64,000 nt of DNA from CAINVV01 sp963663675. Its GTDB lineage: Bacteria > Bacteroidota > Bacteroidia > Bacteroidales > Prolixibacteraceae. The notes under the pieces were generated by a model. The model saw only the letters and a list, made by a program, of their open reading frames with translations. It had not been told where the DNA came from and searched no databases. Made by a program: the position numbers and the translations under genes. This document shows, in pieces, positions 1 through 8,376 of this stretch. Position 1 is the stretch's first letter, and every line of letters begins with the position of its first letter. The stretch is from positions 1,612,001 to 1,676,000 of the forward strand of contig OY760498.1 of the NCBI GenBank assembly GCA_963663675.1, given 5' to 3'.

Positions 1-1
1 T

Positions 2-106
2 CCCGATCTTCCGAATCATCCCCGTGAGGAAACAGTGAATTCTCAGTTATTTACTTCAGCATTAATCAGACAGATTAATTATCTTTGGTTGCAATACCGG
101 GCATAA
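2..106 (+). CDS. 3' end of an upstream gene (partial, unidentified)
   Basis: The frame starting at base 2 is open to a TAA at 104-106, giving 34 residues that end in NYLWLQYRA. It is cut by the left edge of the window, so neither length nor family can be judged. The other two forward frames close early in this stretch. It could be the tail of a gene in the same direction as the symporter that follows, about 127 bases away. The call rests only on an open frame at the edge and ordinary codon use. Confidence 0.4.
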   Translation, partial: PDLPNHPREETVNSQLFTSALIRQINYLWLQYRA

Positions 107-233
107 CTGACATTTTATCATTAGTTTATGAATGATATTTTTTTTAGTCTCAGAATGAGGGACTTGTAATATCTTTTATAGGCCCGGCCGGCTATCGATA
201 TTTTGTTTTTTATCACTTTGTAAAGATTTTAAC

Positions 234-1625
234 TTGGAAAACAGAACAAAAAACACAAAATCACTGAACTGGCTTACCTGGATTTTACTTATCTCCTTAA
301 CTGTCACGGTTCTGCTTTCATTTTTAAAAATCTTTGGTGTAATTGCGCTGAGTGACAAATTTTTAGCTGTATGCAGGATGATGACCATTCTTGCATTTGC
401 ACTTATTGCCCGGAAGAAGAAATCACTCACAATATGGATTTTGCTGGGACTGGTGGCAGGTGCAGAATTCGGGTTTGATTTCCCTCAGATAGCCAATAGC
501 TTACAGTTTCTGAGTGAGATTTTCCTTCGGATGATCAAAACGATCATTGCCCCGTTGTTGTTTGCCACCCTGGTTAACGGGATTGCGGGTCATACGGATC
601 TTAAGCAGGTTGGGAGAATGGGCTGGAAATCTTTGGTTTATTTTGAAGTTGCCTCAACACTGGCACTGGTGATAGGATTGATTGCTATCAATGTATCAAA
701 AGCAGGAGTAGGCATCAATATTTCGTCCATTTCTGGTAATTTGCCGGTTGCTGCCGCGAAAATGCAGACAACACAAGAGTTCATACTGCATATTTTTCCT
801 GAAAATATAGCCAAAGCGGTTTCTGAGGGGAACATTCTGCAGATCGTTATTTTCAGTATTATTTTTGGAATCGGGCTTTCCCTGGTCGGTGAGAAACACA
901 AAACTCCGATGCTGAAATTAACGGCAAGTCTGACAGAAATCATGTTCAAATTTACGAACATCGTCATGTATTTTGCCCCTATCGCAGTATTTTCAGCCAT
1001 TGCCTACACAATTGGGCATATGGGTACAGATGTGCTCTTTACACTTCTGAAACTTCTGGTAACGCTTTATGTGGCCCTGATTGCGTTTCTTGTGCTGGTA
1101 TTGCTTCCGGTTGCGCTGTTGTTCAGGATTCCGGTCTTTAAATTTATGGCTGCCGTATCCAAACCGGCATCAATTGCCTTTGCAACAGCCAATTCAGAAT
1201 CAGCGTTGCCATCGGCAATGGAATCAATGGAAGACTTTGGCGTACCCCGGAAAATTGTGTCGTTTGTCATACCCACCGGATACAGTTTTAATCTTGACGG
1301 ATCCACCCTTTACCTTTCGCTGGCTGCGGTTTTTGTGGCACAAGCCGCCGGCATAGAGCTTTCCATTGAAAAGCAGATAGTTATAGCGCTGACATTGATG
1401 CTTACCAGCAAGGGCGTAGCGGGTGTCTCCCGCGCTTCGTTTGTCATCCTTCTTGGCACTGTTGCTACATTTGGATTGCCTGTCGAGCCGGTAATGATCA
1501 TCCTGGGTATCGATGTACTGCTTGATATGGCCAGAACCGGGGTCAATGTCGTTGGCAACTGCCTTGCTACCACTGTGATAGCCAGGTGGGAGGGCGAATT
1601 TGATGATGAGAAAGCCAAGGGTTGA
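234..1625 (+). CDS. dicarboxylate/amino-acid:cation symporter (DAACS family)
   Basis: This is an inner-membrane secondary transporter of the GltP/DctA type, which couples uptake of C4-dicarboxylates or acidic amino acids to Na+ or H+. Seen: a serine-rich re-entrant segment (ANSESALPSAMES, about residues 317-330), the GYSFNLDGSTLYLS motif near 347-360 and the MARTGVNVVGN transport motif near 432-442, all in the family order, and a length of about 460 residues. The open frame starts at TTG 234. Two ATGs at 378 and 381 (residues 49-50) would remove the first hydrophobic segments; the canonical family core starts near residue 62, so either start would leave a working core. The gene ends six bases before the stop of the convergent oxidoreductase gene. 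The substrate cannot be read from the sequence. Confidence 0.9.
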   Translation: MENRTKNTKSLNWLTWILLISLTVTVLLSFLKIFGVIALSDKFLAVCRMMTILAFALIARKKKSLTIWILLGLVAGAEFGFDFPQIANSLQFLSEIFLRMIKTIIAPLLFATLVNGIAGHTDLKQVGRMGWKSLVYFEVASTLALVIGLIAINVSKAGVGINISSISGNLPVAAAKMQTTQEFILHIFPENIAKAVSEGNILQIVIFSIIFGIGLSLVGEKHKTPMLKLTASLTEIMFKFTNIVMYFAPIAVFSAIAYTIGHMGTDVLFTLLKLLVTLYVALIAFLVLVLLPVALLFRIPVFKFMAAVSKPASIAFATANSESALPSAMESMEDFGVPRKIVSFVIPTGYSFNLDGSTLYLSLAAVFVAQAAGIELSIEKQIVIALTLMLTSKGVAGVSRASFVILLGTVATFGLPVEPVMIILGIDVLLDMARTGVNVVGNCLATTVIARWEGEFDDEKAKG

Positions 1626-1630
1626 CGTTC

Positions 1631-2998
1631 CTACGCCTGGTAATTTCCCCTCATCTCCCTGATATACAATTTATTTGCTTCCGGGTCATTGGCAACTTCA
1701 CCTTTGATCGGATCCCAGGTGACCGTCCTGCCTGTACGGATGGCGATATCGCCCATGTGGCTGATGGTATCCGAAATGATGGCCTCATCCAGCGGACAGA
1801 GTTCCTTCTCTTTTCCTTTTACAACAGAGATGAATCTTTTACCCATGGTGTTGTTTTCTCCCTTTACCCTGCCATTGTCCTGTTTGGGCACGTCATTGAG
1901 TTTTTTATCAAGTTCGGGAATATTTGACTGACAGGAGGACCGGCTCAGAGAAATCCATCCTTTGGTTCCAAAAAATGTTGTACCGTTTGATTCCTTAACA
2001 GCTTTGTCTTTCAATATGGTTACTGACGCAACGTCCTGGCTGATAAAATGAACCTGAAGTCCGTTGTCATATTTGCAGGTGAGGTCCCAGGAGAGTATGT
2101 TGTTGTATAGTCCGCCAGCAGGCCAGAACTGGCCTGTTCCTTCACAGGTGTAACTTCCGCTGACTTTATCTTTTAATATCCAAACCATTATATCCAGGGG
2201 ATGTGCACCCCATCCTCCCAAAAATCCGATACTGTAGTCGTTGTTGAACCAGGAGCTGTTGTTTGTCACGCGGTCCGGACAGTATGGCCTCATAGGAGCT
2301 GGTCCTGTCCAGCGTTCAAAATCGAAATCCGGCGGAACAGGTACCTCGTTACAAACAGGAACAGGGACATCATTTTTACCGGGAGCCCATATGTCCACCC
2401 GCTCTATGTCGCCTATTAATCCTTCCCTGATCATGTTGTAGCCTATCAGCATATGATCCAGTGTCCGCTGTTGTGTCCCGTAATGGAATTTCACATTGTT
2501 GTTTCTTAGTTCTTTAGCAAGAATAATGTTCTGCGGATAGCTGAGTCCCAGGGGCTTTGCCAGCATAATGTGTTTTCCGGCCCTGGCTGCCCTGATGGCT
2601 GCCAGGACGTGCCAGTGGTCAGGAGTGGTGATATGGACCGCGTCTATGTCTTTCCGGGACAGGATTTCAGCCATATCCAGGTAACTTTTACATTCCTCAT
2701 TGGTGAAATTATTTTCCTTGTAAAACTCGTTTATGCGCTTTGCCGCACTTTCACGGCGGTCCTTAAATGTGTCACAAACTGCGATATTCATTGCTTCACG
2801 CAAGGGGAGGAAATAATTCATCAGTTCGTCGGTTCCCCGTGAGCCAACGCCAATATGACCGATTACCAGCCTGTCGTTGGCACCCTTCCAATTCGAGCAG
2901 GAAGTGAGCACGGTTGGAAGCAGGACTGTTCCTGCAGCCATTTTGGCGGATTGCCCCAGGAAGGAGCGGCGGGAGAGTTCCCTTACATTTTCTTTCAT
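1631..2998 (-). CDS. Gfo/Idh/MocA-family oxidoreductase, Tat-exported, probable lipoprotein
   Basis: This NAD(P)-dependent sugar oxidoreductase has an N-terminal Rossmann fold and a C-terminal alpha/beta substrate domain. Seen: twin arginines at residues 10-11 (RRSFLG), a hydrophobic stretch, then LTSC with Cys34 as a possible lipobox, which suggests export folded with cofactor and anchoring to a membrane. The nucleotide-binding motif GHIGVGSRG is at 47-55, TPDHWH at 125-130 and the conserved catalytic-type KP at 148-149. It is the last gene of a leftward set (isomerase, ThuA-DUF6807 fusion, oxidoreductase). Family members exported this way often oxidise or epimerise glycosides at C3, so a 3-keto-glycoside role is plausible. 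Its substrate is unknown. A paralogue lies at 6917-8296. Confidence 0.88.
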   Translation of the reverse strand: MKENVRELSRRSFLGQSAKMAAGTVLLPTVLTSCSNWKGANDRLVIGHIGVGSRGTDELMNYFLPLREAMNIAVCDTFKDRRESAAKRINEFYKENNFTNEECKSYLDMAEILSRKDIDAVHITTPDHWHVLAAIRAARAGKHIMLAKPLGLSYPQNIILAKELRNNNVKFHYGTQQRTLDHMLIGYNMIREGLIGDIERVDIWAPGKNDVPVPVCNEVPVPPDFDFERWTGPAPMRPYCPDRVTNNSSWFNNDYSIGFLGGWGAHPLDIMVWILKDKVSGSYTCEGTGQFWPAGGLYNNILSWDLTCKYDNGLQVHFISQDVASVTILKDKAVKESNGTTFFGTKGWISLSRSSCQSNIPELDKKLNDVPKQDNGRVKGENNTMGKRFISVVKGKEKELCPLDEAIISDTISHMGDIAIRTGRTVTWDPIKGEVANDPEANKLYIREMRGNYQA

Positions 2999-3063
2999 TA
3001 TTTGGAGATTTAGATTTATTAAAATATTTGTCCAAAATATTTAAATAGTTAAATTAAGTCTGC

Positions 3064-4713
3064 CTATCTGTATTTCCCTTCCCCTTCCAGCATCCTGATG
3101 GTATACCTTAGTCTTAGAGTTTCACCTTTTTTCATCGTGACTTTGTGGTCAAATATACAGGCAGGACTGTAGTAGAAGAAAGGAATTAACGGATCATTAA
3201 TGATGTACCAGCTACTGGTAGGTGGGGTATATTGGGGATCCTGCTCGATGGTGATGCCAACTTTTTTTCCGGTAAGGCTCTGAAATCCATAATATTGCCA
3301 GGAACATTTGGCGCACTGGGCACTATCTGATGAAGAGCGGAGCTCAGGTGACGTAAAATCCTGGTTAAACCTTACTGACAGACCGGCATATCCTCCCTGG
3401 ACTCTTCCACCTTTTATCGATACAGGCGTGCGATCCAGTACCACGCTGTCTGCCAGTACTTTGAACAGATGATCTTCCCGGATAAAGTAACTTCCATCCT
3501 TTGCCGGCACAGAGACATGGTAATTTCTCTCCTCCTTAAGCACTGTTTCACCCTTTAAAGGATGATAATTGATCTGGAGGTTGATATCTGAGGAGAAATC
3601 AGGGTTACGGATGATCTTAGATCCTATAATTTCTGTGGCACCCTCTGATTTGTATCCTGTTTTGGCGGAACGATTATCGTTCAGGTATTCCCAGTAATTT
3701 AAACCGTTGATATATTTCCAGCAGAACCACATCCCAAGATGCCATGGATGGTCCGGGGGAGAAACGCAGGTAATCGTGGTGTTGTTGACAGTGAGAGGAT
3801 GGAAATAGGGCCTTTGAAACCGGTCGTTGTAGTTGAATTGCCAGACTATCTCATTGTGATTGAGCAAGGTAAAGGTAGTGTCCGTTTCATTCCATTCATA
3901 AAGAGGCATGCTCTCAACTTTTTTTGTGCTCATTTCAACTGGGGGAGGGATGGTCTCCTCCCTGCCTGCACACCATTGTGCGGCACGCAGCAGCAATGTC
4001 CTGAGACCGGAATTGACCAACGCCCTTTCATCATGACCCAGGATGGTAAAGAAACTTCTTCCTTTACCGGTCTGGTTGACAAACAGTGCAGGTTCATCAA
4101 TCGGATGGCCATCCTTTGCATTGGCGGCTTTCAGGGAACCAATAGTTTTGGCACCCTTGTAAAGTTCCGTATTTTCCCAAATTTCATCGATGATCTGAAA
4201 TCCGGTTAACCCTTTGGTAATTGGATGTTTCTGGTCGAAACCGTATAGCCTGGCAACAACCGGAGCATTGTGATGGGTTGCTGTGCCCCATCTTCCGATG
4301 CCAATCCGGAAGTATTCTTCCCAGCCGTAAAAAGAGGAGGCACCTGCATGGAAAAAGAGTGCCCCGCCACCTTCCGTTATATATTTCAGAAAATCAGCTT
4401 CCCACTTTGGAGTGAGTCTTGCTGCATTATCAGGCCAGGTATTGGCATTGCTGACAACCAGGTCGAAATTCTTTAGATATGCATATGTCAGTGTATCAGG
4501 CTTATCAGTTACCTGGGTAGTAAACAGTTTTGCTTCATCAAATATCCTGTTCAGCAGGGGGGTTGTTTTTTTCCATTCGTGGTTATTTGCTCCGCTGAGG
4601 ATAAGAACCCTGATGGTTTTATCGTTCTTTTGAACGGAAGAAGCATAAATATTGAGAGATAAGATTGTCAATAACAAAACAAGAAAGCGTGAATTAATTG
4701 GTCTGTTCATCAT
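3064..4713 (-). CDS. secreted ThuA-domain / DUF6807 (PmoA-type) fusion protein
   Basis: There is a signal peptide (about residues 1-25), then a ThuA-like, glutamine-amidotransferase-like domain (about 33-245) starting RVLILSGANNHEW. A second domain (about 290-545) carries PPDHPWHLGMWFCW and GGYAGLSVRF, which match the DUF6807 family often labelled 'methane oxygenase PmoA' although it is unrelated to the membrane monooxygenase. ThuA proteins belong with 3-keto-disaccharide metabolism in trehalose/sucrose utilisation. The fusion supports one pathway for both domains, and a free-standing DUF6807 protein occurs at 8377-9270. The next gene upstream in the same direction ends 31 bases away. No catalytic residues are established for either domain, so the reaction is not assigned. 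Confidence 0.82.
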   Translation of the reverse strand: MMNRPINSRFLVLLLTILSLNIYASSVQKNDKTIRVLILSGANNHEWKKTTPLLNRIFDEAKLFTTQVTDKPDTLTYAYLKNFDLVVSNANTWPDNAARLTPKWEADFLKYITEGGGALFFHAGASSFYGWEEYFRIGIGRWGTATHHNAPVVARLYGFDQKHPITKGLTGFQIIDEIWENTELYKGAKTIGSLKAANAKDGHPIDEPALFVNQTGKGRSFFTILGHDERALVNSGLRTLLLRAAQWCAGREETIPPPVEMSTKKVESMPLYEWNETDTTFTLLNHNEIVWQFNYNDRFQRPYFHPLTVNNTTITCVSPPDHPWHLGMWFCWKYINGLNYWEYLNDNRSAKTGYKSEGATEIIGSKIIRNPDFSSDINLQINYHPLKGETVLKEERNYHVSVPAKDGSYFIREDHLFKVLADSVVLDRTPVSIKGGRVQGGYAGLSVRFNQDFTSPELRSSSDSAQCAKCSWQYYGFQSLTGKKVGITIEQDPQYTPPTSSWYIINDPLIPFFYYSPACIFDHKVTMKKGETLRLRYTIRMLEGEGKYR

Positions 4714-4744
4714 TAATCAATTTAATGTTCAATATACCAATAAA

Positions 4745-5581
4745 TTACAAAAGAGGGGAGAGGTGCTCAAAACTTCTGATTGCCTGGTCAATGGTACCAC
4801 ATTCTACACTGAAAACGATATCCCTGCCGGAAGATTTCACAATATCGATGATCTGTTTCCAGTCGACCACGCCATCACCACAGGCACATCCAACCGGGGT
4901 CCCGGATACTTTCCCTCTTTCTGCTTCACTTTGCTTCATGCTGATATCTTTTGCATGGAGATGAACCAGCCGGTCCTTCACTCTGTCCAGCCACTCGTAA
5001 ACATCAGAACCCCCGGCCAGGTAACTGTTACCGGTGTCAAAATTGATACCAATGGAAGGAGATTTGACCAAAGCATGGATGCTGTCAAGCCCGTCAGGAG
5101 TCTTGCTGTATTGCTGGTGAGGTTCTATCCCGATCTTTATTCCGTGCCTTTCAGCCACCATGGAGGCTTCAGTCAGGGTATAAGTCATCAGCTGGTAATC
5201 CATCTCTTTTGTGGTCCAGGAAGGTTTCGGGCCTTCGTCTGTGTTGACAACCGGTGCCCCTGCCTGGGCAGCCCAGCGGATAGCCATTTTCAGGTATTCA
5301 ACGCTGATTTCCGGCTTACAGAGCGGAGTGTGGGATGATAACCCTGAAAGTTTCAAGTTGTGTTTCAAACACAGTTCCCTGACATACAGCGGATCATCAT
5401 AAAGTGAAACCGAGTGGAAATACCCTGCTTCACTGAGCAGTTCCCTGCCGAGATGAACCATGGGTTCAATGTATTCGTATCCTATTTCGGCGGCTTTTGC
5501 AACTCCACTGGCAAAGGACATGTCGTGGTGCCGGACGAATTCCATGTTGATTCCAAGGCGGACTATCCCTTTCATATACAA
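4745..5581 (-). CDS. sugar phosphate isomerase/epimerase family TIM-barrel protein
   Basis: The 278-residue protein has the AP-endonuclease-2-like (xylose-isomerase-like) barrel fold. Seen: GIEPHQQY (metal-ligand Glu strand), GINFDTGNSYLAGG with a metal-binding Asp, LVHLHAKDIS with the typical HxxD, and VFSVECGT near the C-terminus, the usual ligand order. No signal peptide is visible, so it is probably cytoplasmic. It is the first gene of the leftward operon, which it shares with a ThuA-DUF6807 fusion and a Gfo/Idh/MocA oxidoreductase, a combination seen in 3-keto-glycoside and inositol-like catabolism. It may isomerise or epimerise the keto-sugar product or cleave a keto-glycoside; which one is not visible. 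Confidence 0.85.
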   Translation of the reverse strand: MYMKGIVRLGINMEFVRHHDMSFASGVAKAAEIGYEYIEPMVHLGRELLSEAGYFHSVSLYDDPLYVRELCLKHNLKLSGLSSHTPLCKPEISVEYLKMAIRWAAQAGAPVVNTDEGPKPSWTTKEMDYQLMTYTLTEASMVAERHGIKIGIEPHQQYSKTPDGLDSIHALVKSPSIGINFDTGNSYLAGGSDVYEWLDRVKDRLVHLHAKDISMKQSEAERGKVSGTPVGCACGDGVVDWKQIIDIVKSSGRDIVFSVECGTIDQAIRSFEHLSPLL

Positions 5582-5783
5582 TATTTTAAATGATTAAGTA
5601 AAAATATTTCAGCGTGAATGTAGTAGTTTGGACAGGTAAATTTAATTAAAAAAGTAATTGGTAAAGAATAAGATTGTTTGAATTATCATTTAGTGCATAA
5701 TCAGTATAAAATTCTAATTATCTTTCAGTTAAAAATGTATCTTGTTTGTATGTGGTTTAAAAGAAAATCAGTTATAACTTTTT

Positions 5784-5791
5784 TAAGTTTG
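5784..5791 (+). promoter_or_regulatory. candidate -7 element for the rightward sugar operon
   Basis: TAAGTTTG matches the Bacteroidota -7 consensus TAnnTTTG and lies 40 bases before the ATG at 5832, in the 250-base divergent gap. No good -33 TTG is present at 19-21 bases upstream, so this is a weak call. Confidence 0.35.
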
Positions 5792-5831
5792 TCATTGATC
5801 AGTTACAATTATTAATTGAAACATACGAACG

Positions 5832-6863
5832 ATGACAAACATGCAATGGGAAACTTTACTGGCCGTCGTTGAAGGTAGAAGTAGCAGTAAAAAGGAGATT
5901 GGCTTCATCATTGACAGTCCCTGGCTTCCGGGCTGGGCGGGAATTTCGACGATTGATTATTACACATCTGATGAAAACTGGATGAAGACAAACATCATGG
6001 CAATTGAACAGTTCCCGGAGGTAATGTTCCTGCCCGGATTCTGGTCAGAGTATGGCATGTGCACGGAACCGTCGGCGTTTGGGGCGAGATCAGTATGGTA
6101 TCGGGAAAATCTTCCACATGCAGAGAAAGTAATACACTCGTCTGACGACATTGAAAGACTGCCTCAGCCCAACGTTACCTGCGACGGACTGCTGCCATTC
6201 ATGATCAACAGGCTGAAGCTGATGGAACCGCGTATCAATGAGAAAGGTCATCAGATTAAATTTGCCGTTGCAAGAGGGCCACTGAATATTGCAACTTTTT
6301 TAACCGGGACCACCGAACTTTTACTGATGCTGGTCATGGAGCCCGATAAAGCACACGAACTGCTTGATAAAATCACCAGGTTTATTTGCGAATGGATTCG
6401 TTATCAGAAAGAGTGTTTTCCATCCATTGAGGGCATATTATTACTGGATGACATTGTCGGATTTGTCGGTGAAGAAGATTGCCGAGAATTTGCCATACCA
6501 AGCCTGAAGCGCTGTTTTGAAGCTATTGAAACAAAAATCAGATTTTTTCATAACGATGCCTTTGGGCTTACCTGCGCTCCTTTCCTGAAAGATGCCGGGG
6601 TGAACCTTTTCAATTTTGCATTTGATCATCCGATCAGCCAGATACGTGAACTGGCTGGGCCGGAAGTCGCGCTCATCGGCAACCTTCCGCCGAGGGATGT
6701 TCTGTCTGCCGGTACACCAGAGGAGGTGTACGCCGCTACTCAGAAAATGATGAGCGATGCACCTGATCATAACCGGATTATATGGTCCTGCGGCGGCGGA
6801 ATACCACAGAATGTATCAACGGAGAATTTAAAGTCATTTATTTCAGCTGTAAGAGATTTTTAA
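5832..6863 (+). CDS. uroporphyrinogen decarboxylase/corrinoid methyltransferase (URO-D) family protein
   Basis: The 343-residue protein is of the URO-D superfamily, which includes HemE and the MtaA/CmuA methyltransferases. Seen: LLLLDDIVGF-like core, ALIGNLPPRDVL (compare GNVDP in HemE) and SCGGGIPQNVSTEN near the C-terminus, as in the methyltransferase-like branch. MtaA-type enzymes bind zinc through HxC plus a distal Cys; here FFHND keeps the His but not the first Cys, while the distal Cys is kept. The genome context is sugar catabolism, not haem synthesis, so HemE is unlikely. Possible roles are methyl transfer (removal of O- or N-methyl groups) or decarboxylation of a sugar derivative. 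First gene of the rightward operon. Confidence 0.8.
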   Translation: MTNMQWETLLAVVEGRSSSKKEIGFIIDSPWLPGWAGISTIDYYTSDENWMKTNIMAIEQFPEVMFLPGFWSEYGMCTEPSAFGARSVWYRENLPHAEKVIHSSDDIERLPQPNVTCDGLLPFMINRLKLMEPRINEKGHQIKFAVARGPLNIATFLTGTTELLLMLVMEPDKAHELLDKITRFICEWIRYQKECFPSIEGILLLDDIVGFVGEEDCREFAIPSLKRCFEAIETKIRFFHNDAFGLTCAPFLKDAGVNLFNFAFDHPISQIRELAGPEVALIGNLPPRDVLSAGTPEEVYAATQKMMSDAPDHNRIIWSCGGGIPQNVSTENLKSFISAVRDF

Positions 6864-6916
6864 TTAGTTTTATTATAAAGTGTTGCTAAACTTTCAATAA
6901 CAAACATACCAGACTT

Positions 6917-8296
6917 ATGGAACGAAGAAATTTTCTGAGGAATTCTTCCTCTGCGATGGCAGGAATAATTCTTGCCCCAACCATTGTACCTTCATCCGTT
7001 TTTGGAAGCAATGCCCCCAGCAACAAGATCAATGTTGCTCAAATCGGGTTTGGTCGGATAGCCATGGGACATGATCTGGCTGAAACACTGCCGATTGATG
7101 CAGCCAGGGTTATCGCTGTAGCGGATCTTGACTCCAACCGGGTTGCCAAAGGAAAACAGTTTATTGAGGAGTTTTACGCAAAAAAAACGGGAAGTCAGAA
7201 TGCAGTCAGTGTTAAAACTTACGGAGATTACCGGGAGATGCTTCTCAATAAGGAGATTGATGCCGTAATTATCTCAACTCCTGATCACTGGCATACGCAG
7301 CCGGCTATTGAGGCAACGCTTTCAGGAAAGCATGTCTACCTTCAGAAGCCGACTTCATTAACTATTGCTGAAGGACGAATGCTATCGGATATTGTCAGAG
7401 AAAAGGGAAATATTTTTCAGATGGGTACACAGCAGCGGGCTATGCCTCAGTTCAGAATTGCTGCAGAGCTGGTAAGAAACGGCAGGATTGGGAAACTTCA
7501 CACGGTTAAAATCGGTTTGCCTGGAGATCCTGCCGGACCGGAAGCGCCGGAGATGCCTGTTCCCAAAAATCTGAACTATGATATGTGGCTGGGATCTACT
7601 CCCGAAGTCTATTACACAGAGATGCGTGTACATCCGCAGAACAGCATGACTGACAGGCCAGGCTGGTTACGTTCCGAACAGTTCGGCGCCGGTATGATCA
7701 CTGGTTGGGGTCAGCATCATTTCGATTCAGCCGCATGGGGTATGGATACTGAATTAACTGGTCCTGTTTCCATCAACGCGATGGCCAATTTTCCGAAATC
7801 CGGGCTATGGGATGTTCACGGGGATTTCCTTGCTGTAGCTGAATATAAGAATGGCATCACCATGCTAACCAGTGGTGCATATCCCAATGGAGTCAGGTAT
7901 GAAGGAAGTGAAGGCTGGATTTTTGTAACAAGAGGCGCCTATACTGCTTCTGCCAGCGACCCTGTCGTAAAAAGCAGGAGCAGCAAGGCGTTGGATGCCA
8001 GTGATCCCAAAATACTGACTTCCAGGATTGGTGAAAACGAGATTCATCTGTATAAAATTGAAAACCAGCATCAGAATTGGCTTGACTGCATTAAATCAGG
8101 CAAGGAACCTATTTCGCCGGTCGAAAAAGGTCATCGGGCATGCACAGTGTGCCTGCTGACACATATTTCCATGAAACTGAGCAGACAATTGAGTTGGGAT
8201 CCTGATAATGAGAAGTTTATCGGGGACGATGAGGCCAACAAAATGCTTTCCAGGTCTCAACGGTTTCCATATGGAACCACCAATATTAAAATGTAA
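6917..8296 (+). CDS. Gfo/Idh/MocA-family oxidoreductase with Tat signal
   Basis: Second exported NAD(P)-dependent oxidoreductase of the cluster. The twin-arginine motif RRNFLRN is at residues 3-9, followed by a hydrophobic stretch to about residue 29 with no lipobox Cys, so the product is probably soluble in the periplasm. The Rossmann glycine motif QIGFGRIAMG is at 42-51, with STPDHWH and YLQKP following in the family order and GWGQHHFDSA in the substrate domain. The gene is 53 bases downstream of the URO-D-like gene and 80 before a DUF6807 gene, so the three are probably co-transcribed. It differs clearly from the 1631-2998 paralogue, so the two may act on different steps or epimers. Confidence 0.88.
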   Translation: MERRNFLRNSSSAMAGIILAPTIVPSSVFGSNAPSNKINVAQIGFGRIAMGHDLAETLPIDAARVIAVADLDSNRVAKGKQFIEEFYAKKTGSQNAVSVKTYGDYREMLLNKEIDAVIISTPDHWHTQPAIEATLSGKHVYLQKPTSLTIAEGRMLSDIVREKGNIFQMGTQQRAMPQFRIAAELVRNGRIGKLHTVKIGLPGDPAGPEAPEMPVPKNLNYDMWLGSTPEVYYTEMRVHPQNSMTDRPGWLRSEQFGAGMITGWGQHHFDSAAWGMDTELTGPVSINAMANFPKSGLWDVHGDFLAVAEYKNGITMLTSGAYPNGVRYEGSEGWIFVTRGAYTASASDPVVKSRSSKALDASDPKILTSRIGENEIHLYKIENQHQNWLDCIKSGKEPISPVEKGHRACTVCLLTHISMKLSRQLSWDPDNEKFIGDDEANKMLSRSQRFPYGTTNIKM

Positions 8297-8376
8297 ATTC
8301 CGTGAAATAGTACAATTATCATTGGCAGGTTAAGTGTCTGTATGTTAATGATTTTAATCCGTCTAAGTCTCTTGGC

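Noticed and set aside
5832..6863. HemE (uroporphyrinogen decarboxylase in haem synthesis)
   Set aside because: The C-terminal SCGGG motif and the sugar-operon context point to the methyltransferase-like branch; no haem genes are near.
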